The translations under genes were made by a program, and so were the position numbers. The notes under the pieces are model-generated. The model saw only the letters and a program-made list of their open reading frames with translations, ran no database searches and was not told the DNA's origin. 64,000 nucleotides of DNA. Origin: Planctomycetota bacterium. GTDB taxonomy: Bacteria > Planctomycetota > Phycisphaerae > Sedimentisphaerales > Anaerobacaceae. Numbering within the stretch: the first letter of the stretch is position 1; each line of letters begins with the position of its first letter. Where the stretch lies: the NCBI GenBank assembly GCA_019456145.1, contig VRUL01000004.1, positions 21,919-85,918 of the forward strand. Reading direction: 5' to 3'. Positions 50,709 to 60,755 of the stretch are shown here, one piece after another.

Positions 50709-52319
50709 ATGAAAAAGTTAATTTTTTGTTTAGTCGTCGCTTGTTTACTTGCTGGTCAGGCTTTGGCGCTGGAACTTTGGCTTGAGCCAGTAGGCACGTA
50801 TGCGACCGGTGTCTTCGATGATAAGGGTGCTCAGATCCTCGACTACCATGCGGCATCGAAGCGGCTTTTCATTACCAACGGCGCCGATGATACAATCGAT
50901 GTTGTAAGTATTGAGCAAGTGGACGAGCCGCAATTACTATTCCAAATCCCGTTGGATGGAGCACCACTGAGTGTGGGTGTCCATCCAACCCAGGAATTGA
51001 TTGCCGTTGCTATCGAGGGTGACCCAGAAACCGACCCCGGGACTGTTGAATTTTATACTCTTGATGGAGAGCTTTTGGGTTCCGTGGTTGTCGGCCCGCT
51101 GCCCGATATGCTTATATGGACCCGCGATGGGCGGAAGGTTTTGGTCGCAAACGAAGGTGAGCCGACGAACACTGAGTACGAGCCTGAAGAAGGTGAAGAG
51201 TTTGTTGACCCGGAAGGCTCGGTCTCAATTATTACACTCGGCTCCGGCACGCCATTGCAGCAGAAAGTCGAGAATGCTACCGTCGTTGAAGTCGGATTCG
51301 AGGGATTCAATGACAAGAAACAGGAGCTACTTGATAAAGGTGTACGTATCTATGGCCCCGGAGCCACTGTTGCACAGGACCTGGAGCCAGAGTACATCAC
51401 ACTTGGTGCGGGCAATAGGTTTGCTTACGTTTCATTGCAGGAAAACAACGCTATCGCAAAGATTGATGTTTTGAAGGCCAAGATTGTTGATATTTTTGCA
51501 ATCGGCTACAAAAACCACAGCGTGGAAGGCAACGGACTCGATGCGAGCAATAAGGACGATGCCATCAATATTAAGAACTGGCCGGTATGGGGGATGTATC
51601 AACCGGATGCAATTGACAGCTTCACTGTCGACGACCAGTTGTACTTGATCATAGCTAACGAAGGTGACTCGCGTGATTTCGAGGAAAAGAGGGTGGGCAA
51701 GCTCGACCTCTCAGATGTGTTTGGCAGCCCCGAAGAAATAGATGACCTTCAAGAGAATGAGAATCTTGGTCGCCTCAAGATTACCAAGGCATTTCCGTCA
51801 ACCAAAGACGATGAGGGCAACTATACCAGCCTTTACTCTTACGGCGGTCGTTCCTTCTCCATTCTGGACGCCGATGGAAATCTGGTGTTCGACAGTGGTG
51901 ATGAATTTGAGCAGATCACCGCAGAACTGTTACCGGATTACTTCAATTCGACGGATGACGAGACAGACTTTGATGACCGTAGTGATGATAAGGGACCAGA
52001 GCCAGAGCACGTCGTTGTAGGCAAGATTTACGGACATACGATTGCGTTTGTCGGTCTTGAACGTATAGGTGGTATTATGGCATACGACGTGAGCAATCCG
52101 GCTAATCCAGTTTTCCTCGACTACGTAAACAACCGTTATTTTGAAGAAGACCCGGAAAGTCCCGAGGCAGGCGACCTTGGCACAGAAGGTCTGTTGTTTA
52201 TCTCTGCTCGTCGTAGTCCGAACGGCTGTCCGCTGGTTGTTGTTGCTCACGAGATCAGTGGAAGCACAACGGTCTTTCAGATTAATGTTGAGCCGCCGTT
52301 AGAGGATGATGAGGATTAA
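50709..52319 (+). CDS. Secreted choice-of-anchor I beta-propeller protein
   Basis: 536 residues from the ATG at 50709, placed after AAAGGAGAG and beginning the signal peptide (MKKLIFCLVVACLLAGQALA); an ATG 17 codons earlier is not supported. The protein matches the choice-of-anchor I domain: YATGVFDDKGAQILDYHAAS, FITNGADDTIDVVSI, VANEGEPTNTEYEPEEGEEF, IANEGDSRDF and GKIYGHTIAFVGLERIGG. The C-terminal sorting signal usual in this family is absent; it ends in a short acidic tail. It is exported, with unknown enzymatic activity. An intrinsic terminator follows. Confidence 0.88.
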   Translation: MKKLIFCLVVACLLAGQALALELWLEPVGTYATGVFDDKGAQILDYHAASKRLFITNGADDTIDVVSIEQVDEPQLLFQIPLDGAPLSVGVHPTQELIAVAIEGDPETDPGTVEFYTLDGELLGSVVVGPLPDMLIWTRDGRKVLVANEGEPTNTEYEPEEGEEFVDPEGSVSIITLGSGTPLQQKVENATVVEVGFEGFNDKKQELLDKGVRIYGPGATVAQDLEPEYITLGAGNRFAYVSLQENNAIAKIDVLKAKIVDIFAIGYKNHSVEGNGLDASNKDDAINIKNWPVWGMYQPDAIDSFTVDDQLYLIIANEGDSRDFEEKRVGKLDLSDVFGSPEEIDDLQENENLGRLKITKAFPSTKDDEGNYTSLYSYGGRSFSILDADGNLVFDSGDEFEQITAELLPDYFNSTDDETDFDDRSDDKGPEPEHVVVGKIYGHTIAFVGLERIGGIMAYDVSNPANPVFLDYVNNRYFEEDPESPEAGDLGTEGLLFISARRSPNGCPLVVVAHEISGSTTVFQINVEPPLEDDED

Positions 52320-52350
52320 GATTCTTCTATGGTGTTATATGTACATTCAA

Positions 52351-52388
52351 CAAAGGGCTGCAGGGATTGAACTTGCAGCCCTTTGTTC
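52351..52388. terminator. Intrinsic terminator
   Basis: Arms CAAAGGGCTGCA (52351-52362) and TGCAGCCCTTTG (52374-52385), 12 bp perfect with an 11-base loop. It ends the choice-of-anchor I transcript. Confidence 0.85.
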
Positions 52389-52456
52389 ATAAAGATGCTG
52401 TGTGATTTCAGATATCGTCTCAGAGAAAGTTGCGCAATTGGTGCGAAAAGTCTCCC

Positions 52457-53311
52457 CTAAAGTTTGCCCTTTAACAATTCCTGCAGCTTCTCAAACTCGC
52501 CTGCTTTCATGTGGTAACTATGCGCTTTGTCAGGGAAAATACCGCTTTTTATCTCTTTGCTGTAGTTATTGAATGCTCCGATTGTATCATCTGCCAAACT
52601 GCTGTAACTCTTTGTGAATTTTGGGCCTGGCCCCTGTGTCAAACCCAAGATATCGGGTGCAATCAATATCTGGCCATCGCATCCCGGCCCGGAACCACAA
52701 CTGATTACCGGCAGTTCGCAGCGGTTTGTGATAATTTCTGCTACCTCTGCAGCGGTTCCTTCAATCAGGAGCGCACTGGCACCAGCCTGTATCATCTGCT
52801 CGGCAAGGGCTATCAGCTCCAAAGCCATCTCAGCGGTGGTGGCCTCGGCTTTTAATCGGCCAATTTTGCTGATGGTCTGAGGTCTTATTCCAATATGTGC
52901 CATGACGGCCATATCAGCATCGCTCACTGCTTTTATTGTATCGAGATATGCTCCACTGGCTTCGATTTTTATCATCTGGGCACCTGCTTCAACCACGAAT
53001 CGACCGGCATTTCTCACCGCTTCTGATTTGCTTACCTGATAGGATAGAAACGGCATATCTGCGACAAGGTATACATTCGGTGCCCCTCTACGAACAGCAG
53101 CGGTTATGGCAACCATAAAATCCATCGTAGCCGGCAGGGTCGAATCGAAGCCGAGCATAGCCTGGGCAGCGGAATCGCCTACCACTACCATCTGTACACT
53201 GGTTTGAGAGATGAGTTTTGCTGTGGTATAGTCGTAGCAACTGACAGCAACAATCCTGCGATTTTGGCGTTTTTCAGCTAAAAGGTCTGAAATTGTAATT
53301 TTGGTATTCAT
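52457..53311 (-). CDS. panB: 3-methyl-2-oxobutanoate hydroxymethyltransferase
   Basis: 284 residues, normal length. TIM barrel with the PanB pattern: VAVSCYDYTTAKL, VVVGDSAAQAMLGFDSTLPA (metal-binding Asp), LVADMPFLSYQV, AGAQMIKIEASGAYLDTIKA, AHIGIRPQTISKIG, LLIEGTAAEV and GSGPGCDGQILIAPDILGL. It transfers a one-carbon unit from methylene-THF to alpha-ketoisovalerate, the first committed step to pantothenate. It stands alone here; panC is not adjacent. Confidence 0.97.
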   Translation of the reverse strand: MNTKITISDLLAEKRQNRRIVAVSCYDYTTAKLISQTSVQMVVVGDSAAQAMLGFDSTLPATMDFMVAITAAVRRGAPNVYLVADMPFLSYQVSKSEAVRNAGRFVVEAGAQMIKIEASGAYLDTIKAVSDADMAVMAHIGIRPQTISKIGRLKAEATTAEMALELIALAEQMIQAGASALLIEGTAAEVAEIITNRCELPVISCGSGPGCDGQILIAPDILGLTQGPGPKFTKSYSSLADDTIGAFNNYSKEIKSGIFPDKAHSYHMKAGEFEKLQELLKGKL

Positions 53312-53552
53312 GTCAGCCTTTCTGAAACTTGAAAAAGAATTAACAGCTTATAGGTTAAAATATGAGAACAAAATTGATTTATCAAGCGTAAATTATATTG
53401 GTTTTAAGGCCAATTTTAGCTGTTTTTGAGTAAAAAGTAAAAAGAATTGAGATTTTGACCATTTAAAGGTTGATTTTTGTTAAAAAAACATAAGTTTAAG
53501 GGATTTTTCTTAAAGAAATTTCGGATATTTTATCGATTTATAGAAATATAGA

Positions 53553-53663
53553 TATAATAGATATTAGGAGTTAGATTTAGTTTTTTAAATTGTGGCATTA
53601 TATTGCTTTTCATCACCCTCCTCCGAAGCCAGATTCTGCTGTTGTTAGGATCTGGCTTTTTTA
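53553..53663 (+). ncRNA. Possible small RNA with terminator
   Basis: TATAAT at 53553-53558 (weak -35 TTATCG, 17 bp upstream) is followed ~70 bp later by AGCCAGAT (53627-53634) and ATCTGGCT (53650-53657) and six T's. The terminator points along the plus strand, where no gene precedes it, so a ~100-base transcript is possible. No conserved RNA family was recognised. Confidence 0.3.
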
Positions 53664-53720
53664 TTTTTATACTATACATGCTAAAAGTAGATTGCCTGGG
53701 TTCTGACACTATTCGGGGCA

Positions 53721-53762
53721 AAAAATAAAAAGGGCTGGTAGTTTTGCAAAACTCCAGCCCTT
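53721..53762 (-). terminator. Intrinsic terminator of the macroglobulin gene
   Basis: On the minus strand AAGGGCTGG (53762-53754) and CCAGCCCTT (53738-53730) with an inner AGTTTT/AAAACT pairing, followed by a T-rich tract (TTTTATTTTT). It lies about 50 bp past the end of the macroglobulin gene. Confidence 0.85.
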
Positions 53763-53809
53763 CCTTACTCCTATCCTTCCCTGAATATAAAGTCAAATAT
53801 CAGTAAAAT

Positions 53810-56800
53810 TTAATTATGAACACCTTTGCGATGGCCCCTGCCGCCACTCATTATTCTAACAGTGTCTGTGCCATAGAAGTATTGACCGGTCTTCAACTGA
53901 CCGACGAGATTCAATTCCAACCTGCCGTCATCGGGTACAGCTTGGATCAGGTCAGCCTTATTGAAGAAAGCAAAGATGCTCGTACTTTGATTGCCGCCTG
54001 GACCTGATTGAATAATATGTTGATGGTATGGTTCAATATTAAGTGGATAAAGGAGAAGTGGCTGTTCAGCGACAATTTGGTCTTTGGTGACGCCCTGGGG
54101 TAAATGAAGCAGTGCAAATATTTTTGGTAAACGGCTGATACGGTTAATTACCTTTGGGGATATCCACAGATGCGATTCCAATGGCTCTATGACTGTTATA
54201 ACGACATGGTCCGGTGCAGAATCACGAATACCATCGTTTACAATTAGCGAAATGATGTGCCTGCCAGCAGGTAGTTGAATTGTGACTATGGGACCTCTTT
54301 CAGTTAAGGTGTTGCCGTCAACAACGCAACTCCAATTAAATGTCAGCCCTTCAATATTGCCTTCGAAGGAGTCAGTGCCATCGAGAGTTACCTGGGCAAA
54401 GCCATCATGTCTTGCAAAGACAGTCTGGTCCGGGCCGGCATCAGGGAAGCCTGCTGCGATTTTCGTGCCTTGATGTTCGGCGCGTGTACCCGGCTCGTAG
54501 TAGAGGTACGCTTTGCTATCAGGAATTAGGGCGCGTACCGGGAAGCGGGCCTTGATCTGGAATGTGAATGTGCGCTGCTCGCCACTGACCAGGCCATCGA
54601 TATAGAGGATGACTTTTCGCCCAGCCACTTCAACCCGGCTGACTGTCCCTGCATCGACAAGAGCGTCGATGGACTCGCGTACCGGCGTAAATCCTGTGGG
54701 CACACCTACATCGACAATCATCATTCCGGTTTCGCCCGCCTGGCCAAAATAATGGACGACTACGGTAACGTTCACAATATCGTCCACGTGGACGTTGTTG
54801 GCATCATATCTCACCTGTAAAGCCATATCGTTTTCAATGGTCTGATCGGCTAGGGATACATTGAATCGGCGGACCAGTTGGAAACGGGCTTCACCAGAGC
54901 CGGTGGCGCTGAGTTGGATACTAGTTCCGGCAGGCAGTTCGGCAATCTGTAACACGTCGAAATTGCTGCTGTTGACGGTGAACTGTGCCAGAGTGGTACT
55001 GTCTGCTATAGCGGTTATAGTCAAGTTGACGTTGCGTGTTTGCATTTGGGCGGCCGTCATTAGAGCCTTCAGGGCCATGATGGTGTCCTGGGTGCTGCCG
55101 AATCCTCCGCGGCTGTTCTGGTGCAGAGCAAGCCACTTGATGGCATCATTGGCCTGGGGCTTCTGGACCTCCATCATAGCCAGGGCCGCATAGGCCGTGG
55201 TCTCTACGGCGTGAGGCTCCCAGTGGATACCTTTGCCGTCTCTGATGGCTATTTCGAGCAGTCGGTCAACAACCGTATGGACAGCGCTGTTGTTGACTCT
55301 CGCAAGGGCCAGAGCCGCGATAGCTAACGCATATGGCTGATCTTGAACAGAGTAGAGATTGTTCGTGAGATGCTGGGTCGCACGGTTGAGGGCTTCCGTA
55401 GAGGCTGCACCGTAATCAGCCATGGCGATTGTAACAAAAGCAGTGAGTGCGAAGCGGCCTGTAGCACCTCCCATCATGTCCTTGTGGTGAACGAACCCTA
55501 CAGGCATCCATGAACCGTCAATCAATTGGTGTGACTCGATCCAGTCGGCGGCATCGTCGAGAACGGTCTGGTCTATCGCCTGAATGTCTCTGGCGGCGCT
55601 GAAAGTACCGAGAACAAAAGATGTCAACCAGAGGCTGCCTGATGCATCTCTATCGCCAAATGCTGAAAATGAGCCGTCCTGTCGGCGGTACGTAAGTTCT
55701 CGCTGATAACCGGTGGTGATAAAATATTCGGCTTTGGCGCGGACCTCAGGTGTCAATTGTTCAGTCGCATCGAGGTAGCGGAGGATTTCGACGTCCGGTG
55801 CAAAGAAGATCATGTTCTGCTCACCACAGCCGTAAGGCATGTGCAGCAGGTCGTCAACGCCGTTGATACTCTGGGCAACAAGGCTTGGGGTGATGCTTAG
55901 AAGGAGCTTTTCAGAACCGGGTACGAGATACTCGGGCATATTAGTATCAAGAATAAGCGTTTTGTCTGCACTAATCATGCCATTAGTCACAAGCTCTCGC
56001 TGGGTGCCCTCTGGTTCGACGATGAGTTCTTTGCGCACAGCGTCGGCCCGGAGCGTTGAGCGCAGTGTCACCTCAAGGGTATGACGCCCGAGCTGGGTAG
56101 GCTGGATTAAGAATGAGGCTAACCCAACTGAATTGGCATTAACGGAGATCTGCTGGGTACCAGCTTCGAGCAGGTCGAACCATTCGGCATCGTCCAGTTC
56201 TACGTGGACGAGCTGGGGCGTGTCGAGATAGTTAAATATCTGGATGCGCACAGGGAACTGTTCACCGCGTGTAACGGCATACGGCAGGTCCGGCTCACCA
56301 AAGAATTCCTGAAATACCAGAAGCGTTGATTCAGAGATTCCGAGGCCGTTGTCGGATGTTGAGACTGCATGCAGCCGCCAGGTGGTGATGCTGTCGGGGG
56401 CTGTAAGGTCAACAGCGACGGTCCCGTCCGGCTTGGTGAGCAGATCCGGCATCCAAAGCCATGTTTCTGGGAAAAACTGGCGGATACGGCTCACCTTGGC
56501 GAGTGGGTTGGGTTCATCCGGAGGCGGTGGCGGTGGAGTTCCGGGTGGTGGAGGAGGTCCCGGAGGACCTGGAGGTCCAGGAGGCGGCGGAGCTGGCGCC
56601 GGAGGGGGAAGTCCCGGAAACGCGGGGCCGCCGGATCGGCCACGTGGTACTGTAATAGTGTCGGAAACCAGCACCTGGAGGTCTGCCTCATCAAATACCT
56701 CGTAAGCCCCGTAGTTTGATTGATGCACCTCTGATTGAGGTTCCATGAATCTATTTTCAAGTTCGTTGAACACCTCGCGCATATTGAGCCGGCCCTGGTT

Positions 56801-58783
56801 TAGGGCATAGACCGACTCGTCCACTATTGCAAGACCAACCATCACTTCAGTGTCAGCCTGAACCGTGACCTGGACCGGGTCGCCGGGAAGGACCTGGTTG
56901 GCGTCGAACTGTACTTTGAGCCCGGCGGAATTATCCAAGGTCACTTTAAACGATAACGTCTGAGCCGATACCTCATTGTTCGGATTGATAGCGTAGGCAA
57001 CAACCTTAGCGGCGGGCACCATCTGCTGCGTGGCCTGGAATACGATTTGAGGAGAGGTTGTGGCGTCTGACCAGACGGTACGGCCATTCGCAAATATATC
57101 GTAGTAAATCGTTACGTCGTGCGTCTGAAACACATCGATAGTTACAATATCTCCAACGCGGATTGGAGCATCTGAAGACCGCCTGAGATGTAGGAAGCTA
57201 TCAGTGGGGGAATAAGAGGCATAAATAGTCAACTCGGCATCGGCGGTGACACCATCTTTACTAACCGAACTGCGAATGTGCACACAAGCTGTGCCCTCAG
57301 GTGCAAGGAATGTCACAGTTGTGGAGCCGTTAACACTCGGAAACACGCGTGTGTCAGTAGAGAGCAATCCAGATTCGGTATTCGTTAAGTTGTATAACAG
57401 TGAATTCTCTATAATCGCTGGTGGAGGTGGTGGGGGCGGTGGAGGCACAGGTGGTTGAGGAGGCAACGGTGGCAGAGGAGGAGGTGGAAGTGGTGGTGGA
57501 ACAGGGCAGTATTCATCGGAGTATTCGCAAGTGACTTCTGCGGAGAATGTAACGGGTTGGCCATCGGGCGTTTGGGCGACAAGAAGGACATCAAATGGCT
57601 GGCCCGGTGTGATGGATTTTGACAATGCGATGATTTGATGTTGGATTGTAGAGTCCACTATCTTTAGCAGTTTCGTGGCTTTTTCTTCGTGGCCCGATGT
57701 GTCGGTGACTGTAGCCTCAAGCTGGACACTACCGGCGCCGTCTGCACCGGGTGTGCCACTTACATAGCCGACCGGGGGCAGGAGGAAATCCGCCATTCCA
57801 TTGGATAGCGTCGTAGTATAGGTTGCGTATTCCTCCCAGACGCCTACATAACGTTTGGCCAACAGGTCGACGATTCCATCGACGGCCTTGCCAAAGAAGT
57901 AGGTTGCGTTAATGGTGCCAAACATATCTTCATCCACGAGGAAGTAATCTCTCACAGTAGACAGTTCGACTTCAAAGCGTGGAAGCACGTATTTTTCTAC
58001 TCGGATATCGATCTGGCCGGAGGCCGACCCGGATTCGGCGGCGATTTTCCAGGTACCGAAATTAAGCTCATTTGCAAGGTCGAGTTTGAATGGCGCTACG
58101 CCGAACGCGTTTGTTTTCAGCGTTTTTCGGAAGATTTTGATTCCCTTGCCATCGGTGATCTCTACGTCGACTTTGGAAGAGGTGGGCCGCAGCTCGTTGG
58201 ACAAGACAAGGAGACGGCCCTGGATGGTCTGGCTGGGTTTGTAGATGGGTTTGTCGGTCTCGATAAGGAGCACGGGCATCCGTTTGAGCTGGACCTGAGT
58301 AGTCAAGATTGTTTCGATACCCTCGACCTGGATCTCGAGCGTATACTGCCCCGGTGTGAGGTTTGGGGCGTCGAACTGCGCGGTGAGCCGCCCATGCTCA
58401 TCAGTGAGACCCTCGAAGACCTGTAAAGATGCCGAGGCCTTTTCCAGTGGTTCGCTATTCAGTTTAGGTGGCGTCGGCGGAAGCGGCCATGGCGGCGGTG
58501 GAGGCGGTAATGGCGGCTGTGGAGGCGGTGGTGGAGGTGGAATCGGCCCAGGCCCTGGTATAGAGTCTGACTTTAGCCATATTACCACGGGGACGACGGT
58601 TGGCCTCTGGTCGGGAATGGTTAATGCTGTGACAGAGACCGTGGCTGGAGTGTTGGCGTACAGAGTCCTGGGGGCGAGTGCGACGACGCTAACAGTGTCC
58701 TGGCAATTGGCCGTGCTTGCGGATAGGACCATCACCAGGGCTGCAAAAACGAACATTGCGATAATTTTTGCTCTCTTTTTCAT
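53810..58783 (-). CDS. Alpha-2-macroglobulin family protein with proline-rich bait region
   Basis: 1,657 residues with a signal peptide (about 1-27). MG-type beta domains fill about 30-700, broken by Pro-rich linkers (about 76-105 and 428-456). A long Pro/Gly stretch (about 723-757) occupies the position of the protease bait, directly before the FPETWLW and LTAPDSITTWRL segments that follow the bait in this family. The thioester motif is intact (GCGEQ, residues 985-989), then the complement-like alpha/alpha barrel (about 980-1300) and receptor-binding-like domain. The C-terminus adds a PKD-like domain (about 1470-1550) and another beta domain. It should trap proteases covalently in the periplasm or outside. 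AAAGGG precedes the start. Confidence 0.93.
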   Translation of the reverse strand: MKKRAKIIAMFVFAALVMVLSASTANCQDTVSVVALAPRTLYANTPATVSVTALTIPDQRPTVVPVVIWLKSDSIPGPGPIPPPPPPPQPPLPPPPPPWPLPPTPPKLNSEPLEKASASLQVFEGLTDEHGRLTAQFDAPNLTPGQYTLEIQVEGIETILTTQVQLKRMPVLLIETDKPIYKPSQTIQGRLLVLSNELRPTSSKVDVEITDGKGIKIFRKTLKTNAFGVAPFKLDLANELNFGTWKIAAESGSASGQIDIRVEKYVLPRFEVELSTVRDYFLVDEDMFGTINATYFFGKAVDGIVDLLAKRYVGVWEEYATYTTTLSNGMADFLLPPVGYVSGTPGADGAGSVQLEATVTDTSGHEEKATKLLKIVDSTIQHQIIALSKSITPGQPFDVLLVAQTPDGQPVTFSAEVTCEYSDEYCPVPPPLPPPPLPPLPPQPPVPPPPPPPPPAIIENSLLYNLTNTESGLLSTDTRVFPSVNGSTTVTFLAPEGTACVHIRSSVSKDGVTADAELTIYASYSPTDSFLHLRRSSDAPIRVGDIVTIDVFQTHDVTIYYDIFANGRTVWSDATTSPQIVFQATQQMVPAAKVVAYAINPNNEVSAQTLSFKVTLDNSAGLKVQFDANQVLPGDPVQVTVQADTEVMVGLAIVDESVYALNQGRLNMREVFNELENRFMEPQSEVHQSNYGAYEVFDEADLQVLVSDTITVPRGRSGGPAFPGLPPPAPAPPPPGPPGPPGPPPPPGTPPPPPPDEPNPLAKVSRIRQFFPETWLWMPDLLTKPDGTVAVDLTAPDSITTWRLHAVSTSDNGLGISESTLLVFQEFFGEPDLPYAVTRGEQFPVRIQIFNYLDTPQLVHVELDDAEWFDLLEAGTQQISVNANSVGLASFLIQPTQLGRHTLEVTLRSTLRADAVRKELIVEPEGTQRELVTNGMISADKTLILDTNMPEYLVPGSEKLLLSITPSLVAQSINGVDDLLHMPYGCGEQNMIFFAPDVEILRYLDATEQLTPEVRAKAEYFITTGYQRELTYRRQDGSFSAFGDRDASGSLWLTSFVLGTFSAARDIQAIDQTVLDDAADWIESHQLIDGSWMPVGFVHHKDMMGGATGRFALTAFVTIAMADYGAASTEALNRATQHLTNNLYSVQDQPYALAIAALALARVNNSAVHTVVDRLLEIAIRDGKGIHWEPHAVETTAYAALAMMEVQKPQANDAIKWLALHQNSRGGFGSTQDTIMALKALMTAAQMQTRNVNLTITAIADSTTLAQFTVNSSNFDVLQIAELPAGTSIQLSATGSGEARFQLVRRFNVSLADQTIENDMALQVRYDANNVHVDDIVNVTVVVHYFGQAGETGMMIVDVGVPTGFTPVRESIDALVDAGTVSRVEVAGRKVILYIDGLVSGEQRTFTFQIKARFPVRALIPDSKAYLYYEPGTRAEHQGTKIAAGFPDAGPDQTVFARHDGFAQVTLDGTDSFEGNIEGLTFNWSCVVDGNTLTERGPIVTIQLPAGRHIISLIVNDGIRDSAPDHVVITVIEPLESHLWISPKVINRISRLPKIFALLHLPQGVTKDQIVAEQPLLLYPLNIEPYHQHIIQSGPGGNQSTSIFAFFNKADLIQAVPDDGRLELNLVGQLKTGQYFYGTDTVRIMSGGRGHRKGVHN

Positions 58784-59448
58784 TTCTTTGCCCTTTCAAA
58801 AATTTATGAACATATATTATGACGGTACAGACGACGCACCTGTACCCTGTTTGTGTAAATTGAGTCTTTTTGTGCATCGCAAGAAATGAACCAACTCCTG
58901 AATTCCGTATTTTTTTGCACTTCGTTTCTCCTTCTAACGGCCTGAGTAATGCGCACAGGACCCTAAAAAAGATAGAAAGTACTTTTGGAAGGCAGGAGTC
59001 AGTATGAAGTAGAATAGCAGTTTATAATAGCAACAAATATATATTATGACAGCTTTAAGCCTGCCTTCAATTCCCACTCTAATTTGTTTTATTACTACTG
59101 AAGTAGATTAATTGTGCGAATAATTTTTATTTTTTTATAATTTTTTATAAAATTGTACAAATGTAAGTCTGATTTATTTGCGTCGAAGCCCAATTTGGGC
59201 TAAACAATTATCAAAGATAAGACGGGAGGACCAAAGATATCGGGTGAAATTCAGAATCAGATTGTCAGGTTGCGCCGAGGATAAGGCTGTTAAGTTAGGG
59301 TATAAGTGGAAGTGGCTGGTTATTGATTTTTCATTATTTACTGTTTATTATTTAGCTTTGACGCCTTATTATGTTGTTTCAATGGGAATCTGACGTCAAT
59401 GTTTTATCGTTGGAAGACACAGTCTGAAATAGCGTTTAAGGTCTGCAG
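58784..59448. other. Intergenic stretch, 660 bp
   Basis: AT-rich, with T/A runs near 59120-59155 and the small inverted repeat AGCCCAA-T-TTGGGCT (about 59187-59201). A 71-codon frame at 59178-59393 has odd composition and lacks a ribosome site, so I do not call it. No RNA gene was recognised. Confidence 0.45.
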
Positions 59449-60591
59449 ATGAAAGGAAAGAAAAGTCAGTCTGCTGTAGAGGCTGCGGCCGAGAAGTCAC
59501 TTCGGCCGGCTTTGATTGTATCCGAGCATACAGTCTTTGAGTATTCGATATCTTTGGAGCATCTGTTGGTTGGATTGGCGGATGAGTCGATTCCTGTGGC
59601 TTTGGTTTGTCCGCCGAGCTGCGAAATGGATTCTATTGTTTCCGGGGCCTTTGAAGTTATCAGTTACCCTGCTTTTGACCTGCCGTTAATGGGACCGCTA
59701 AATAGAAAGGAACTTGTTGAGCAACTAAGCAGATTTAAGCCTAATGTTCTACACTGTATGTGTGAAAGCAAGGCGGGACTTACGAAACAATTGGCCCGTC
59801 AATTGGATTTGCCTTATGTACTAACGGTTAATTCGCTGCAGAAGCGGTGGAGACACTTGGTCTATCAGAGGCAAAAGCATCCACCTTCCATTTCGTCCAA
59901 CCATTGTGCAAAAATCATTGTGCCGGCCAAAAGTATCGCGGCTAATGTAGCGGAACTTTACCCCAGGTTTGCTGAACGAATCGAGCAGATAAATATCGGC
60001 ACTTTTGTAGCAGAAAGCAGTAGGTGTTTTTGCGAACCTTCTCGGCTGCCGAGTATGGTCATAGCTCATCCTTTTGATAATGTGGATGACTTTGAGAATC
60101 TGTTTGGAGCGGTGAGGCATTTGTCAATTGAGGGGTATGAATTTATGTCCGTGGTGATAGGCAGCGGGCGGGCCGAGAGGCAGTTGCGGAAATTGTTAGC
60201 TGCACTTGATCTTTTGCAGACTGTTACTATTATTCCGAAATTGAGGCCCTGGCGTTTGGTTGTTGGCGCCGGCGATATCTTCATTCAGCCTGTACCCAGT
60301 ACTGCTTTTAATCCTTTACTGCTGGAGGCTATGAGTGTTGGAACGGCGGTCGCGGCCTGTAGGGGCGGGGTCGAAGATTTGATTATTGAAGAGCAGACAG
60401 CCATTGTGTTTAATCCGGATGATGAGCTTGGCATTTATAACAGTTTGCAGCGGTTGTTCGACAGACGGGAATTGGCGCGTCAAATTGCCAGAGGAGCACA
60501 GCAGTATTTGAGAGAAAACCATACGGTAAGTAATATGATTTCTTCTATGTTGCGGACCTATCGCCAGGCTGTGCAGTGGTACAAGCGTTAG
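59449..60591 (+). CDS. GT4-type glycosyltransferase
   Basis: 380 residues, two Rossmann domains of the GT-B fold. N-terminal: RPALIVSEHTVFEYSISLEH, VLHCMCESKAGLTKQLARQL. C-terminal: SMVIAHPFDNVDDFENLFGA, VVIGSGRAERQLRKLLAAL, then the donor-site region with PVPSTAFNPLLLEAMSVGTA and VAACRGGVEDLIIEEQTAIV. The usual E-x7-E is FNPLLLEAMS, keeping one Glu. It probably adds a hexose to a surface glycan or lipid. It has no cluster partners here. Confidence 0.85.
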   Translation: MKGKKSQSAVEAAAEKSLRPALIVSEHTVFEYSISLEHLLVGLADESIPVALVCPPSCEMDSIVSGAFEVISYPAFDLPLMGPLNRKELVEQLSRFKPNVLHCMCESKAGLTKQLARQLDLPYVLTVNSLQKRWRHLVYQRQKHPPSISSNHCAKIIVPAKSIAANVAELYPRFAERIEQINIGTFVAESSRCFCEPSRLPSMVIAHPFDNVDDFENLFGAVRHLSIEGYEFMSVVIGSGRAERQLRKLLAALDLLQTVTIIPKLRPWRLVVGAGDIFIQPVPSTAFNPLLLEAMSVGTAVAACRGGVEDLIIEEQTAIVFNPDDELGIYNSLQRLFDRRELARQIARGAQQYLRENHTVSNMISSMLRTYRQAVQWYKR

Positions 60592-60755
60592 GGGGGATAT
60601 AGGCCGTTTTTGGTCTTGAGAAACTTTTTTGGTCGGAGGAAAGTGCCGTTAATCAAAAAAAATGGGCAGGGGAGTATTTTGTTGAATAATCTCTATCTTC
60701 AGAACGACTTATTTATGAGTGATAAAAAAAAGTCGAATACTGATAAGGAGATATA

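Noticed and set aside
56349..56719. Gly/Arg-rich plus-strand frames opposite the macroglobulin bait
   Set aside because: Antisense readings of the proline-rich tract, explained by base composition.
59178..59393. 71-codon plus-strand frame
   Set aside because: No ribosome site, odd composition and no recognised motif.
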